From assembly GCF_014218725.1 (NCBI RefSeq), contig NZ_JABBJE010000003.1, positions 186,001 to 250,000 on the forward strand: a stretch of DNA of 64,000 bases, given 5' to 3'. The translations under genes and the position numbers were made by a program. Within the stretch, counting starts at the first letter, position 1. Each line of letters opens with the position of its first letter. The DNA comes from Brevundimonas huaxiensis. GTDB taxonomy: Bacteria > Pseudomonadota > Alphaproteobacteria > Caulobacterales > Caulobacteraceae. A model generated the notes under the pieces. The model searched no databases, was not told the DNA's origin, and was given only the letters and a program-made list of their open reading frames with translations. This document shows, one piece after another, positions 16,949-26,081 of this stretch.

Positions 16949-17851
16949 ATGACCAAGATCGCCTTCATCGGCCTGGGCAATATGGGCGGCGGCATGGCTG
17001 CGAACCAGGCCAAGGCGGGCCATGCGGTCGCCGCCTTCGATCTGTCGGCGCAGGCGCTGGAGCGGGCCGCGTCGGCGGGTTGCGTCGCGGCCGGATCGGT
17101 CGCCGAGGCGGTCAAGAACGCCGAGGTGGTCATCACCATGCTGCCGGCCGGGCCGCATGTGCATAAGGTCTATTCCGAACAGATCATCGGCGCGGCGCCG
17201 TCGACCGCCCTGCTGCTCGACTGTTCGACCATCGACGTCGAAACCGCGCGCAAGGTCGCCGGTCTTGCCAAATCGGCCGGCTACGCCTTTGCCGACGCGC
17301 CTGTGTCAGGCGGCACCGCGGCGGCGGATGCGGGCACGCTGGCCTTCATGGTCGGCTGCGATGAGGGCGACTTCGCCCGCGTCGAGGCAGCGCTGGAGCC
17401 TATGAGCCGCATCACCATCCGCGCCGGCGATCATGGCGCGGGGCAGGCGGCCAAGATCTGCAACAACATGCTGCTCGGCATCTCCATGCTCGGCACGTGC
17501 GAGGCCATCGCCCTGGCCGAGAAACTGGGCCTGGATCCCGAACGGTTCTTCGAGATCGCGTCCAAGTCTTCGGGGCAGTGCTGGAGCGTGACCAGCTACT
17601 ATCCCTGGCCGGGTCCGGTGCCGACCGCGCCGTCCAACCGCGACTATCAGGGCGGGTTCGCCACGGCCATGATGTTGAAGGACCTGAAGCTGGCCCAGGA
17701 CGCAGCGGCGAAATCCGGCGCCTCGACGCCTCTGGGCGCACAGGCCGAGGCGCTTTACGCCCTGTTCGACGGGATCGGGCACGGCGGCCGCGATTTCTCC
17801 GCCATGCTGCAGATGCTGCGCGGCAAGCTGGATGAGCTTAACCCGGCATAG
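16949..17851 (+). CDS. mmsB: 3-hydroxyisobutyrate dehydrogenase
   Basis: 300 residues; oxidises 3-hydroxyisobutyrate to methylmalonate semialdehyde with NAD, feeding mmsA. The Rossmann motif IGLGNMGGGMAANQAKAG is at the N-terminus, the substrate loop is DAPVSGGTAAADAGTLAFMV, and the catalytic Lys lies in GAGQAAKICNNMLLG. The ATG at 16949 has GGGAGAGA upstream; the longer frame from 16844 would translate the REP-like hairpin and overlap the hydrolase. Last gene of the operon, followed by a terminator. Confidence 0.94.
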   Translation: MTKIAFIGLGNMGGGMAANQAKAGHAVAAFDLSAQALERAASAGCVAAGSVAEAVKNAEVVITMLPAGPHVHKVYSEQIIGAAPSTALLLDCSTIDVETARKVAGLAKSAGYAFADAPVSGGTAAADAGTLAFMVGCDEGDFARVEAALEPMSRITIRAGDHGAGQAAKICNNMLLGISMLGTCEAIALAEKLGLDPERFFEIASKSSGQCWSVTSYYPWPGPVPTAPSNRDYQGGFATAMMLKDLKLAQDAAAKSGASTPLGAQAEALYALFDGIGHGGRDFSAMLQMLRGKLDELNPA

Positions 17852-17875
17852 ATTCGTCTTTCGCATTGTGATTGC

Positions 17876-17907
17876 GGCCCGTGCAGCTTCGGCGGCGCGG
17901 GCCTTTT
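17876..17907 (+). terminator. Terminator of the valine operon
   Basis: Stem GGCCCGTGC with GCGCGGGCC (one G-T pair), then TTTTCGT. It lies 25 bp after the mmsB stop. Confidence 0.85.
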
Positions 17908-18201
17908 CGTATGAGGCCGCAGCCGCGACGCAGATCGCCGACGGCTGGTGCGACCAAGGCGCGCGCCCACCGCGTTCGCCTTATTCCGTTCGCCGGAAGG
18001 AGCCTGCGAAGAGTGAAGCTAAAGCAGCGGCTTAGCGCCCGTGGCTCGTTGGGACGGCTCGAGCAGAGATCGAAAATCGCCCGAAATTTGGCCGAACGGC
18101 GCTTGCGGCGCACATCGCTCCTGTGTCATGTAACCGCTTACATCGCTTATCGACGGATCTTCGAAAAGGGGCCGGGACGATAGGGAGCAGGGAGAATTTA
18201 A
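17908..18201. other. Intergenic region upstream of the LacI gene
   Basis: No credible ORF is seen. It holds the LacI-type operator at 18128-18143 and the purine-rich ribosome site of the LacI gene (AGGGAG). The promoter should overlap or adjoin the operator, but I cannot fix -35 and -10 boxes with confidence. Confidence 0.6.
18128..18143. promoter_or_regulatory. LacI-type operator upstream of the LacI gene
   Basis: ATGTAACCGCTTACAT has arms ATGTAA and TTACAT around a CpG centre, the usual LacI/GalR operator design. It matches the site at 31279-31290 in 11 of the 12 core bases. It lies 59 bp before the LacI start, which suggests self-repression. Confidence 0.75.
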
Positions 18202-19278
18202 TTGGACATGGCCGCGCCTAGCGCTGCGTCTGCACGGCAGGAGGGCCAGCCCTTCGCCAAGGCCGCCACCATGCGCGACGTCGCCGAACGCGCCAATGTA
18301 TCGGTGGCGTCCGTGTCTCGTGTACTGAACGGCTTGGGCGTGACCTCGGACGCGACGCGCCAGCGCGTGCTCGATGCGGTCGAGGATCTTCGCTACGTCC
18401 CTCACTTCGGCGCCCGCAGCTTGTCGACCAGCAAGAACGACACGATCGGCGTCATCCTGCCTGACCTGTTCGGCGAGTTCTTCTCCGAGTTGATCCGGGG
18501 CATGGACCTGGCCGCCCGCGCTCACGGCAAGCACCTGATCGTCTCCAGTTCGCATGACGGCGCGGAAGACACCTTGGCGGCCGTACGTTCGATGCGCGGG
18601 CGGGTGGACGGCATGATCGTGCTGTCGCCGCATCTGGGCGCGGCGAACCTGTCGTCAGAGTTCGCCGGTCGGATGCCGGTCCTGCTGATGAACGGCGGCG
18701 CGGCCGAGCCCGGCCGGGCGTCCATCATGATCGACAACCACGGCGGCGCCGTCGGCGCGGTCCAGCATCTGCTGTCCACTGGCCGCAGGCGGATCGCCCA
18801 CATTCGCGGCGCCGCCGGCAATATCGAGGCGGACACGCGCGCGGCCGGCTATACGGCGGCGTTGGACGGTCATGACCCGATCATCGTCGAGGGCGACTTC
18901 TCTCAGGCCTCGGGGCACCGCGCCGCGACCCAGCTTCTGGCCATGACAGAGCGGCCCGACGCCGTTTTCGCCGCCAATGACATGATGGCTGTCGGGGCGC
19001 TTCTGGCCTTCCAGGAGGCCGGCGTGCGCTGTCCTGAGGACATCGCCGTCGTCGGCTTCGACGACGTGCCCATCGCCGCGCTGATGCGGCCTGCGCTGAC
19101 GACCATGCGCGTCAATATCGCGGAAATCGGCCGTAGGGGCGTCGAACGCCTGATCGGCCTGGTCCAGGCCGGCGCGACCGCCGACGCCACGGACACCGCT
19201 TGCGAAATCGTTCGGCCGATCCTGGTCGAACGCCAGTCCACCGCGGCGGCCTCGTCCGCCAGGTTCAACAAAGGGTAG
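18202..19278 (+). CDS. LacI-family transcriptional regulator of the glucan locus
   Basis: 358 residues. Helix-turn-helix and hinge are near residues 24-70 (TMRDVAERANVSVASVSRVL, then RYVPHFGARSL), followed by a periplasmic-binding-protein-like effector domain (GVILPDLFGEFFSELIRGMD, DAVFAANDMMAVGAL, VVGFDDVPIA). The TTG at 18202 is seven bases behind a GGGAG site and fits better than the ATG at 18208. A TBDR gene follows 49 bp downstream on the same strand. Matching palindromes at its own promoter and at the ATPase/TBDR promoter suggest it controls the whole block. The sugar effector is unknown. Confidence 0.92.
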   Translation: MDMAAPSAASARQEGQPFAKAATMRDVAERANVSVASVSRVLNGLGVTSDATRQRVLDAVEDLRYVPHFGARSLSTSKNDTIGVILPDLFGEFFSELIRGMDLAARAHGKHLIVSSSHDGAEDTLAAVRSMRGRVDGMIVLSPHLGAANLSSEFAGRMPVLLMNGGAAEPGRASIMIDNHGGAVGAVQHLLSTGRRRIAHIRGAAGNIEADTRAAGYTAALDGHDPIIVEGDFSQASGHRAATQLLAMTERPDAVFAANDMMAVGALLAFQEAGVRCPEDIAVVGFDDVPIAALMRPALTTMRVNIAEIGRRGVERLIGLVQAGATADATDTACEIVRPILVERQSTAAASSARFNKG

Positions 19279-19327
19279 GCCAGCCATGTCGCTGAAAACC
19301 GATCCCATCAGGAGGGGAGAGCTCAGG

Positions 19328-22300
19328 ATGACCCAGTTCAACACGCGTAAGGCCGCCTTGGCCGCCGCATCGGCGCTTGCCATCAGCATGGCGGTCGTCG
19401 GCGGGGCGCAGGCGCAGAACGCAACGACGACGTTGCGCGGCGCGGTCTATGACGGCCAGACCGTCGAGACGGGCGCGACGGTCGTCGCGACCGAAGTCTC
19501 CACCGGTTATGCGACACGCGCGCGCGTCGGCGCCGATGGTCGTTATGTTTTGTCCGGCCTGCGCCCCGGCACCTATCGCGTGCAGGTCACCAGCGCGGAC
19601 GGCCAGACGGCGGAAGAAACCGTGACCCTGTCCCTGGGTCAGGTCGGCACCTTGAACCTGGATGTCGCCGGAGCGACGACGACAGCCGCCACCGACGGCG
19701 CGACTGAGCTCGGCGACATCGTGGTCACCGGCCGCCGGGTCTTCGAGGTGCGCACGCCCGAAGTCGCCACCAACGTGACCCAGCAGCAGATCAATAACCT
19801 GCCGCAGATCAGCCGCAACTTCCTGAACTTCGCCGCCCTGGCGCCGGGTCTTCGCGTGACCGAGGACGACACCGAGCGGACGATCTCGGCCGGCGGCCAG
19901 ACCGCTCAGGCAATTAACGTCTTCATCGACGGCCAGAACCGCAAGTCGCTGATTAACGACGGCGGTGTCGCCGGTCAGGACGACAGTCGCGGCACGCCGT
20001 TCCCGCAGGGCGCCGTGCAAGAGTTCCGCGTCATCAGCCAGAACTTCAAGGCCGAGTACGAACAGGCCGGTTCGGCCATCATCACCGCCGTCACGCGCTC
20101 GGGCACGAACGAGTTTCACGGCGACGTCTTCGCCTACTATCAGGATCCCGGCTGGATTGCTCAGGATGTGATTTCGGAACGTCGCGGCGACGCCAAGGCG
20201 CCTCTGAAGCGCATCCAGTACGGCGCCAGCCTGGGCGGCCCGATCATTCAGGACCGGCTGCACTTCTTCGGCGCCTATGAGCGCAAGGACGAAGAGCGCA
20301 TTTCGCAGTCCTTCCTCAACCGCACCGAATACACCAGCTTCTTCGCCAACGACCTGGGCACGACCTCGACGCCTTATGAGCAGGACGTCTTCTTCGGCAA
20401 ACTGTCCTGGCAGATCAACGACCGCCAAAGGCTGGAACTGAGCAGCGAGTACAAGACGGAAGAAGATATCCGCGGAGCCAGCGGCCAGAATGCGCCCAGC
20501 CGCGCGGCGCGCAACAACGGCGAAAATATCGCCTTCAATCTGCGCCATCAGTATCAGGGCGATCGCTTCCTTAACGAGTTCGCGATCGATTACTTCACGT
20601 CAAGCTATGAACAGTCGGTGATCAATGGGTCCGACTATGGGCGCCAGTACGTAATCTTCCGCGACGACAGCGCAGCGACGCCGGGGTTCCAGTATAACTT
20701 CAACAACCGCGACTCTACCGTATTCACGGCCGGCGGGCGGGCTGATGCTCAGTTCCTCGAGCAGAAGAGCACCACGATCCGTAACGATCTGACCATTCCG
20801 GATCTGGAGTGGATGGGTACGCACACGATCAAGATCGGTGCGAAATACTCGATGCAGAACTATTTCGTTCAGAAGGATTTCGGGCGTAACCCCACCTTTA
20901 CCTACGACATCGAAGCCCGCCCCGAGATCAACGGCAGCCGCGATATCCCCGTCTCGGTTGACCTGGGAGTCGCCGTTCCGCCTGCGGACGTCGATAACAA
21001 TGTTCTAGGCCTATACATTCAGGACGACTGGCAGATCACCTCCAAGCTGGAGCTGAACCTCGGCATTCGCTGGGATTACGAGGACAATGCGGTCAACAAC
21101 GACTACCGCACGCCTGATTCCATTCGCAACATGCTGGCCGCGATCCAGAACCTGCCGAACTACGACTTCCCGTCGTATTTCAACCCGGCGGATTATATTT
21201 CCGATGGTGATCGCAAGGCCTTCAAGGGCGCGTTCCAACCGCGCTTCGGCTTCTCCTACGACGTCTTCGACGATGAGCGGACGGTCATCTTCGGCGGTGC
21301 CGGCCGCTACTACGATCGTATCGGCTTCAACTTCGCGTTCGACGAGCGGTTCAAGCCCTTCCAGTTCAACAAGACGATCTACTTCTCGAACACGGGCGGG
21401 CCTCGTGGCGGTGTCCAAACCATCGCCTGGAACCCGAGCTATCTGACGCCGCAGGGTCTTGATCCCCTGCTGGCGGCCAGCCCGGGCGCCGGCGAAGTCT
21501 TCCTGGTGCAGAACGACTTCGAGCCGCCTCGCACCGATCAGTTTAGCTTGGGCGTGCGCCAGAAGATCGGTATGTTCCAGACGGCGCTGACGCTTGCAGC
21601 CGGCAAGACGAGAGGCGAATCCAGCTGGTATATCGCCAATGCCCTGACGGAGACGGGCGGACGGTTCAACGGTCCGACGCCGGGATCGGTGGGCTTCCCG
21701 CAGTTCCGCAACCTGATCTTCTTCCAGAACACGGATAAAGAGCGCGACTACAAGGCGATCTACTTCACGGCCGACAAGCACTACAACGCCGAAGATCGCT
21801 GGGGCGTAAACATCGCCTATACCTATATGGACGCCACCCAGAACGGCAGCCGCGACTCCGGCTATGGCGCCTTCGACTTCGATTACAATGTGCCTGGACA
21901 GTCGCCTGAGTTCCCGTCGAACACCGACGAAACGCATCGTATCGTGGCGTCCGGCACCATCGGTCTGCCCGCGGACTTCCTGCTGTCAGGCATCGTGACC
22001 CTGGGTTCGGGCTTGCCCTACACCGTGTTCGACTGCCCGAACGCTCCCGCCGGCGGCCCGAACATTTGCTGGAACGGCGGTCGTCCGGACAAGCGCGCCT
22101 TCTTGCCCGGTCTGAACTTCGCCTACCGCCAGATCGACTTGCGTCTGACGAAGGGCTTCGAAGTCTATGGCGGCCAGAAGGTGGAGTTCATCGTGGATGC
22201 GATCAACATCTTCAACTTCACCAACTACAAGTCCTTCGATCAGGGCTTCAACAGCCCGCGCTTCGGCATGGGGACGGAACAGTATCTGCCGACCCGCAGC

Positions 22301-22330
22301 TTCCAGGTCGGCCTGCGTTACTCCTTCTAA
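19328..22330 (+). CDS. TonB-dependent receptor with N-terminal carboxypeptidase-regulatory-like domain (Oar-like)
   Basis: 1000-residue outer-membrane receptor. A signal peptide (ending GGAQAQ) is followed by a beta-sandwich domain (residues about 32-100: LRGAVYDGQTVETGATVVAT, YVLSGLRPGTYRVQV), then a TonB-box-like GDIVVTGRRVFEV, the plug, and a 22-strand-type barrel ending FQVGLRYSF. The ATG at 19328 has AGGAGGGGAG upstream; the frame extends back to 19286 without support. This type imports oligosaccharides or peptides by TonB energy; the neighbours argue for a glucan product. A strong terminator follows directly, although the glycosidase and ABC genes lie downstream on the same strand. Confidence 0.9.
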   Translation: MTQFNTRKAALAAASALAISMAVVGGAQAQNATTTLRGAVYDGQTVETGATVVATEVSTGYATRARVGADGRYVLSGLRPGTYRVQVTSADGQTAEETVTLSLGQVGTLNLDVAGATTTAATDGATELGDIVVTGRRVFEVRTPEVATNVTQQQINNLPQISRNFLNFAALAPGLRVTEDDTERTISAGGQTAQAINVFIDGQNRKSLINDGGVAGQDDSRGTPFPQGAVQEFRVISQNFKAEYEQAGSAIITAVTRSGTNEFHGDVFAYYQDPGWIAQDVISERRGDAKAPLKRIQYGASLGGPIIQDRLHFFGAYERKDEERISQSFLNRTEYTSFFANDLGTTSTPYEQDVFFGKLSWQINDRQRLELSSEYKTEEDIRGASGQNAPSRAARNNGENIAFNLRHQYQGDRFLNEFAIDYFTSSYEQSVINGSDYGRQYVIFRDDSAATPGFQYNFNNRDSTVFTAGGRADAQFLEQKSTTIRNDLTIPDLEWMGTHTIKIGAKYSMQNYFVQKDFGRNPTFTYDIEARPEINGSRDIPVSVDLGVAVPPADVDNNVLGLYIQDDWQITSKLELNLGIRWDYEDNAVNNDYRTPDSIRNMLAAIQNLPNYDFPSYFNPADYISDGDRKAFKGAFQPRFGFSYDVFDDERTVIFGGAGRYYDRIGFNFAFDERFKPFQFNKTIYFSNTGGPRGGVQTIAWNPSYLTPQGLDPLLAASPGAGEVFLVQNDFEPPRTDQFSLGVRQKIGMFQTALTLAAGKTRGESSWYIANALTETGGRFNGPTPGSVGFPQFRNLIFFQNTDKERDYKAIYFTADKHYNAEDRWGVNIAYTYMDATQNGSRDSGYGAFDFDYNVPGQSPEFPSNTDETHRIVASGTIGLPADFLLSGIVTLGSGLPYTVFDCPNAPAGGPNICWNGGRPDKRAFLPGLNFAYRQIDLRLTKGFEVYGGQKVEFIVDAINIFNFTNYKSFDQGFNSPRFGMGTEQYLPTRSFQVGLRYSF

Positions 22331-22342
22331 ATCCTGAGCCTG

Positions 22343-22381
22343 GGCCGCCTCGTGCTTGTTGCGAGGCGGCCTTTCTTTTTC
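22343..22381 (+). terminator. Strong terminator between TBDR and glycosidase genes
   Basis: A perfect 10-bp stem GGCCGCCTCG / CGAGGCGGCC with a 9-base loop, then TTTCTTTTTC. The next gene starts only 13-25 bp later, leaving almost no room for a separate promoter. Confidence 0.9.
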
Positions 22382-22405
22382 GATTGAGACCCAGTGAGCG
22401 TGCCC

Positions 22406-23872
22406 ATGAATCGTCGAAACTTCCTGATGCGGACCACCACAGGCGCGGCGGCTCTGGCCGTAGGATTTCCGGTGATGGCGGCGGCGCAGCAGGCGGCGGC
22501 GACGGGGGCGGTCAATGGGACGCAGAGACGGCCGATGCGGCTGGATCAGGAGATCGAGGAGCTTCAGGAGCGGACGTTCCGATGGTTCGAGAAGGTCACG
22601 GATCGCAGGACCGGCCTGACGCCGGATCGCTGGCCCACGCCGTCCTTCTGTTCGGTGGCGGCGGTCGGCTTCGCCCTGACCTGCTGGCCGGTGGGCGTCG
22701 AGCGCGGCTGGATGAGCCGGGCCGAGGCGCGCGAGCGGACCCTGACGACGCTGCGCTTCTTCCACGATTTGCCGCAGGGCCCGGAGGCCAGCGGCACGGC
22801 GGGGTACAAGGGCTTCTTCTACCACTTCCTGGATATGGAGACGGGGCTTCGTTACCGGACCAACGAACTGTCGACGGTCGATACGGCCCTGTTGATCGGC
22901 GGTATGCTGTTCGCCGCCCGCTACTTCGACGGCCGTCATGCCGACGAGGCAAAAATCCGTCAGAAGGCTCAAGCCATCTACGAGCGGATCGAATGGCCGT
23001 GGGCCGTTATCCGCGACAACCGCATCACCATGGGCTGGCACCCCGAGAGCGGCTTCATTCCCTCCGACTGGCACGTCTACAACGAGGGCATGCTGGTCTT
23101 GCTGCTGGCCATCGGCAGCCCCACCCATCCGGTGTCGGTCAATGTCTGGCACGAATGGGCGGCCAGCTATGACGAGAGCTGGACGGATCGCTGGGGCAGC
23201 TGGCACCTGAATTTCGCGCCCATCTTCGGGCACCAGTACAGCCATATGTTCATCGACTTCCGCGGCATTCAGGACGCCTGGATGCGTGGGCAGTCGGCCC
23301 AGCTGGGCGAATACCTCGACTATTTCGAAAACAGCCGCCGCGCCGTCTACGCCCAGCAGAAATACGCCCACGACAACCCGGGCGGCTGGGCGGGCTATTC
23401 GTCCGAGGTCTGGGGCCTGACCGCCTGCGACGGGCCGGGCGACTTCAAACAGGTCATCGACGGCAAGGAGCGCGAGTTCTTCAGCTATTCCGCGCGCGGG
23501 CCCGGCGACCGGGACGACGGCACCATCGCGCCGACGGCGGCGGCCAGCTCCATCGCCTTCGCGCCCGAAATCGTCGTGCCCTGCGTCAAGGCGATGAAGG
23601 CGCGCTACGGCGCGGGCGTCTATACCGAGTGGGGCTTCCTCGACAGCTTCAACCCGACCCTGACGGTGCGCGACGGGCCGCTGCAGCACGGCAAGATCGT
23701 GGACGGCGTGGGTTGGGTGGACGGCGACTATCTGGGCATCGACCAGGGGCCGATCGTCATCATGACCGAGAATCACAGGTCCGAGTTCGTCTGGCGCTAT
23801 ATGCGCGGCGAGCCCAATATCCGCCGCGCGCTCGACATCGCGGGCTTCACCGGCGGCTGGATGAACGGATGA
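22406..23872 (+). CDS. Glycoamylase-domain glycoside hydrolase, probably GH144 (beta-1,2-glucanase-like)
   Basis: 488 residues with a Tat signal (NRRNFLMRTTTG, ending AAAQ). An (alpha/alpha)6 catalytic domain of the Glycoamylase/GH144 type follows: QERTFRWFEKVTDRRTGLTP, WPTPSFCSVAAVGFALTC, then WHPESGFIPSDWHVYNEGM with a conserved Glu, HQYSHMFIDFRGIQD, and WGLTACDGPG. Characterised GH144 enzymes cut beta-1,2-glucan to sophoro-oligosaccharides; that substrate is inference here. A GTG at 22394 is an alternative start. It has translational coupling to the binding-protein gene, whose ATG overlaps its stop. It would produce oligosaccharides for the ABC importer next door. Confidence 0.82.
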   Translation: MNRRNFLMRTTTGAAALAVGFPVMAAAQQAAATGAVNGTQRRPMRLDQEIEELQERTFRWFEKVTDRRTGLTPDRWPTPSFCSVAAVGFALTCWPVGVERGWMSRAEARERTLTTLRFFHDLPQGPEASGTAGYKGFFYHFLDMETGLRYRTNELSTVDTALLIGGMLFAARYFDGRHADEAKIRQKAQAIYERIEWPWAVIRDNRITMGWHPESGFIPSDWHVYNEGMLVLLLAIGSPTHPVSVNVWHEWAASYDESWTDRWGSWHLNFAPIFGHQYSHMFIDFRGIQDAWMRGQSAQLGEYLDYFENSRRAVYAQQKYAHDNPGGWAGYSSEVWGLTACDGPGDFKQVIDGKEREFFSYSARGPGDRDDGTIAPTAAASSIAFAPEIVVPCVKAMKARYGAGVYTEWGFLDSFNPTLTVRDGPLQHGKIVDGVGWVDGDYLGIDQGPIVIMTENHRSEFVWRYMRGEPNIRRALDIAGFTGGWMNG

Positions 23873-25152
23873 GTTTGACGGCCCCCAGGCCCAATCTTGA
23901 TAGACGCAGCGCTCTGGCCCTGATGGCGGGAGGGGCGGCTGCGGCCTGCACCCCACGCCGCGACGGCGAGACCGTGCTGCGCTTCTGGGCCATGGGTAAT
24001 GAGGGCGGGACGGTGGGCCAGCTGATGCCCGAGTTCGAGCGCCGCAATCCGGGCGTCCGCGTCTCGGTCCAGCCCCTGCCGTGGACGGCGGCGCACGAGA
24101 AGCTGCTGACCGCCTACGCCGGGGCGTCGCTGCCCGACGTCAGCCAGATCGGCAATACCTGGGTGGCGGAGCTGACCGCCATCGGCGCCCTGTCGCCGAC
24201 CCCGCCTGAGGCCGCGAACCTGCTGACCGACCAGTTTCCGGCGGTGCTGGAGACGAATGAGATCGCCGGCCGCGCCATGACCACGCCCTGGTATGTCGAT
24301 ACGCGGCTGCTGTTCTATCGCAAGGATCTGCTGGCGCGTGCCGGGTTCGATGCGCCGCCCGAGGACTGGGCCGAATGGAAGCGGGCCATGCATGCGATCA
24401 AGCGTGTGGCGGGCGACGGCAACTACGCCATCCTGCTGCCGTTGAACGAGTTCGAACAGCTTTTGACCTTCGGGCTTCAGATCGACGAGCCGCTGCTGAG
24501 GGATCGCGACACGCGCGGAAACTTCTCCAGCCCCGGCTTCATCGCGGCCCTGGCCTTCTATCGCAGCCTGTTCGACGAGCAGTTGGCGCCGCTGGCCTCG
24601 TCAACGCAGATCTCCAACGTCTGGACCGAGTTCGCCAGGGGCTATTTCAGCTTCTACTTCTCCGGGCCGTGGAGCGTCGGCGATTTCCGCAGCAAGCTGC
24701 CCGCGTCGTTCCAGCCGAACTGGGCCACGGCGGGCGTGCCGGGACCGAATGGCCTGGGCGCCTCGGCGCCGGGCGGGTCCAGCCTGGCGGTCTTCAAATC
24801 CTCCCCGCATCAGGAGGCGGCCTGGGCCCTGGTCCGCTATCTGTCCGAGCCGGCTGTGCAGGCCCGGTTCAACACCATCGTCGGCGACCTGCCCGCACGC
24901 CAGAGCGCCTGGGACATCGCAGGCGTCGAGCGTGATCCGATGCTGGCGCCGTTCCGGGGGCAACTGGCGCGCGCCAAGGCCGTGCCCAAGGTGCCGGAAT
25001 GGGAGCGGATCGTGACCGAGATGCAGATCGTCGCCGAACGGATGGTGCGCGGCGAATACACGCCTGAAGCCGCCGCCGCCGAGATCGACCGTCGTGCCGA
25101 CCGCCTTCTGGAGAAGCGTCGCTGGATGATGGAACAGGGCAGGGCCGTATGA
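23869..25152 (+). CDS. Sugar ABC transporter substrate-binding lipoprotein
   Basis: 427 residues of the UgpB/MalE-type family. The N-terminus combines LDRRSALALMAGG with a lipobox-like AAAC, so it may be a Tat-exported lipoprotein in the periplasm. Family signs are LRFWAMGNEGGTVGQLMPEF, SLPDVSQIGNTWVAEL, MTTPWYVDTRLLFYRKDLL and a C-terminal sugar-binding lobe (YFSFYFSGPWSVGDF, GGSSLAVFKSS). The ATG at 23869 overlaps the glycosidase stop (ATGA). It should capture the oligosaccharides released by the secreted enzymes. Confidence 0.92.
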   Translation: MSLTAPRPNLDRRSALALMAGGAAAACTPRRDGETVLRFWAMGNEGGTVGQLMPEFERRNPGVRVSVQPLPWTAAHEKLLTAYAGASLPDVSQIGNTWVAELTAIGALSPTPPEAANLLTDQFPAVLETNEIAGRAMTTPWYVDTRLLFYRKDLLARAGFDAPPEDWAEWKRAMHAIKRVAGDGNYAILLPLNEFEQLLTFGLQIDEPLLRDRDTRGNFSSPGFIAALAFYRSLFDEQLAPLASSTQISNVWTEFARGYFSFYFSGPWSVGDFRSKLPASFQPNWATAGVPGPNGLGASAPGGSSLAVFKSSPHQEAAWALVRYLSEPAVQARFNTIVGDLPARQSAWDIAGVERDPMLAPFRGQLARAKAVPKVPEWERIVTEMQIVAERMVRGEYTPEAAAAEIDRRADRLLEKRRWMMEQGRAV

Positions 25153-26081
25153 CCGTCGTCGATCCGACACTGGTCAAAGTGAAGCCGTCGCGCGGACGCG
25201 GCGCCCGCGAACGGGCCGCATGGGCCTTCGTCGCCCCGGCTATGCTTGCCATCGGCCTGTTCTTCGCCATTCCGGTGATCGCGGCCCTGCTGCTCAGCCT
25301 GACTGATTTCGACATCTACGCCCTGGCGAACCTGGACAATCTGCGGTTCGTCGGCTTGCAGAACTATCAGCGGCTGTTGACCAATCCCCTGTTCTGGGGG
25401 GCGATGAAGAACACCCTGACCTTCGCGGTGCTGGGCGTGCCCCTGTCCATCGCCGCGTCCCTGGCGGCGGCGGTGATCCTGAATGCGCGGGTGGTAAAGT
25501 GGCGGCCGATCTGGCGGGTCATGTTCTTCGCCCCCTATGTCACGACCCTGGTCGCGACGGCCGTGGTGTGGCGCTATCTGCTGCATACCCGGTACGGCGT
25601 CATCAATTGGGGTCTGGAGAGCATCGGTCTGCCCGCCGTGGATTGGCTGGGCGACCCATCCACTTCCATTCCGGCGATCTTGATGTTCGTGGTGTGGAAG
25701 ATCTTCGGCTACAATATGCTGATCTTCCTGGCGGTGCTTCAGACCGTGCCGGACGACCTGTACGAGGCCGCTCGCATCGACGGCGCCGGCCCATGGAAGC
25801 AGTTCCGCCATGTCACCCTGCCGGCCATCGCGCCGACCATGCTGCTGGTTTCGATCATCTCGGTCGCCAGCTTCTTCCAGCTGTTCGCCGAACCCTATGT
25901 GATGACCCAAGGCGGACCGGCCCAGAGCACGGTGACGGTGCTCTACTTCATGTACGAAGAGGGCTTCAAATGGTGGAATCTGGGCTCCGCCAGCGCCGTC
26001 GCCTTCGTCCTGTTCCTGTGCATCCTGGCGATCACCCTGGTCCAGCTGGCGGTCGCCAAGCGGGTGGGGGCGTATCAATGA
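25149..26081 (+). CDS. Sugar ABC transporter permease 1 (MalF/UgpA type)
   Basis: 310-residue inner-membrane protein with six predicted helices. The first is AWAFVAPAMLAIGLFFAIPV; the coupling EAA loop is YEAARIDGAGPWKQFRHVTL, which contacts the ATPase. It overlaps the binding-protein gene by four bases (ATGA) and the second permease likewise, so all are made from one mRNA. Confidence 0.94.
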   Translation: MTVVDPTLVKVKPSRGRGARERAAWAFVAPAMLAIGLFFAIPVIAALLLSLTDFDIYALANLDNLRFVGLQNYQRLLTNPLFWGAMKNTLTFAVLGVPLSIAASLAAAVILNARVVKWRPIWRVMFFAPYVTTLVATAVVWRYLLHTRYGVINWGLESIGLPAVDWLGDPSTSIPAILMFVVWKIFGYNMLIFLAVLQTVPDDLYEAARIDGAGPWKQFRHVTLPAIAPTMLLVSIISVASFFQLFAEPYVMTQGGPAQSTVTVLYFMYEEGFKWWNLGSASAVAFVLFLCILAITLVQLAVAKRVGAYQ

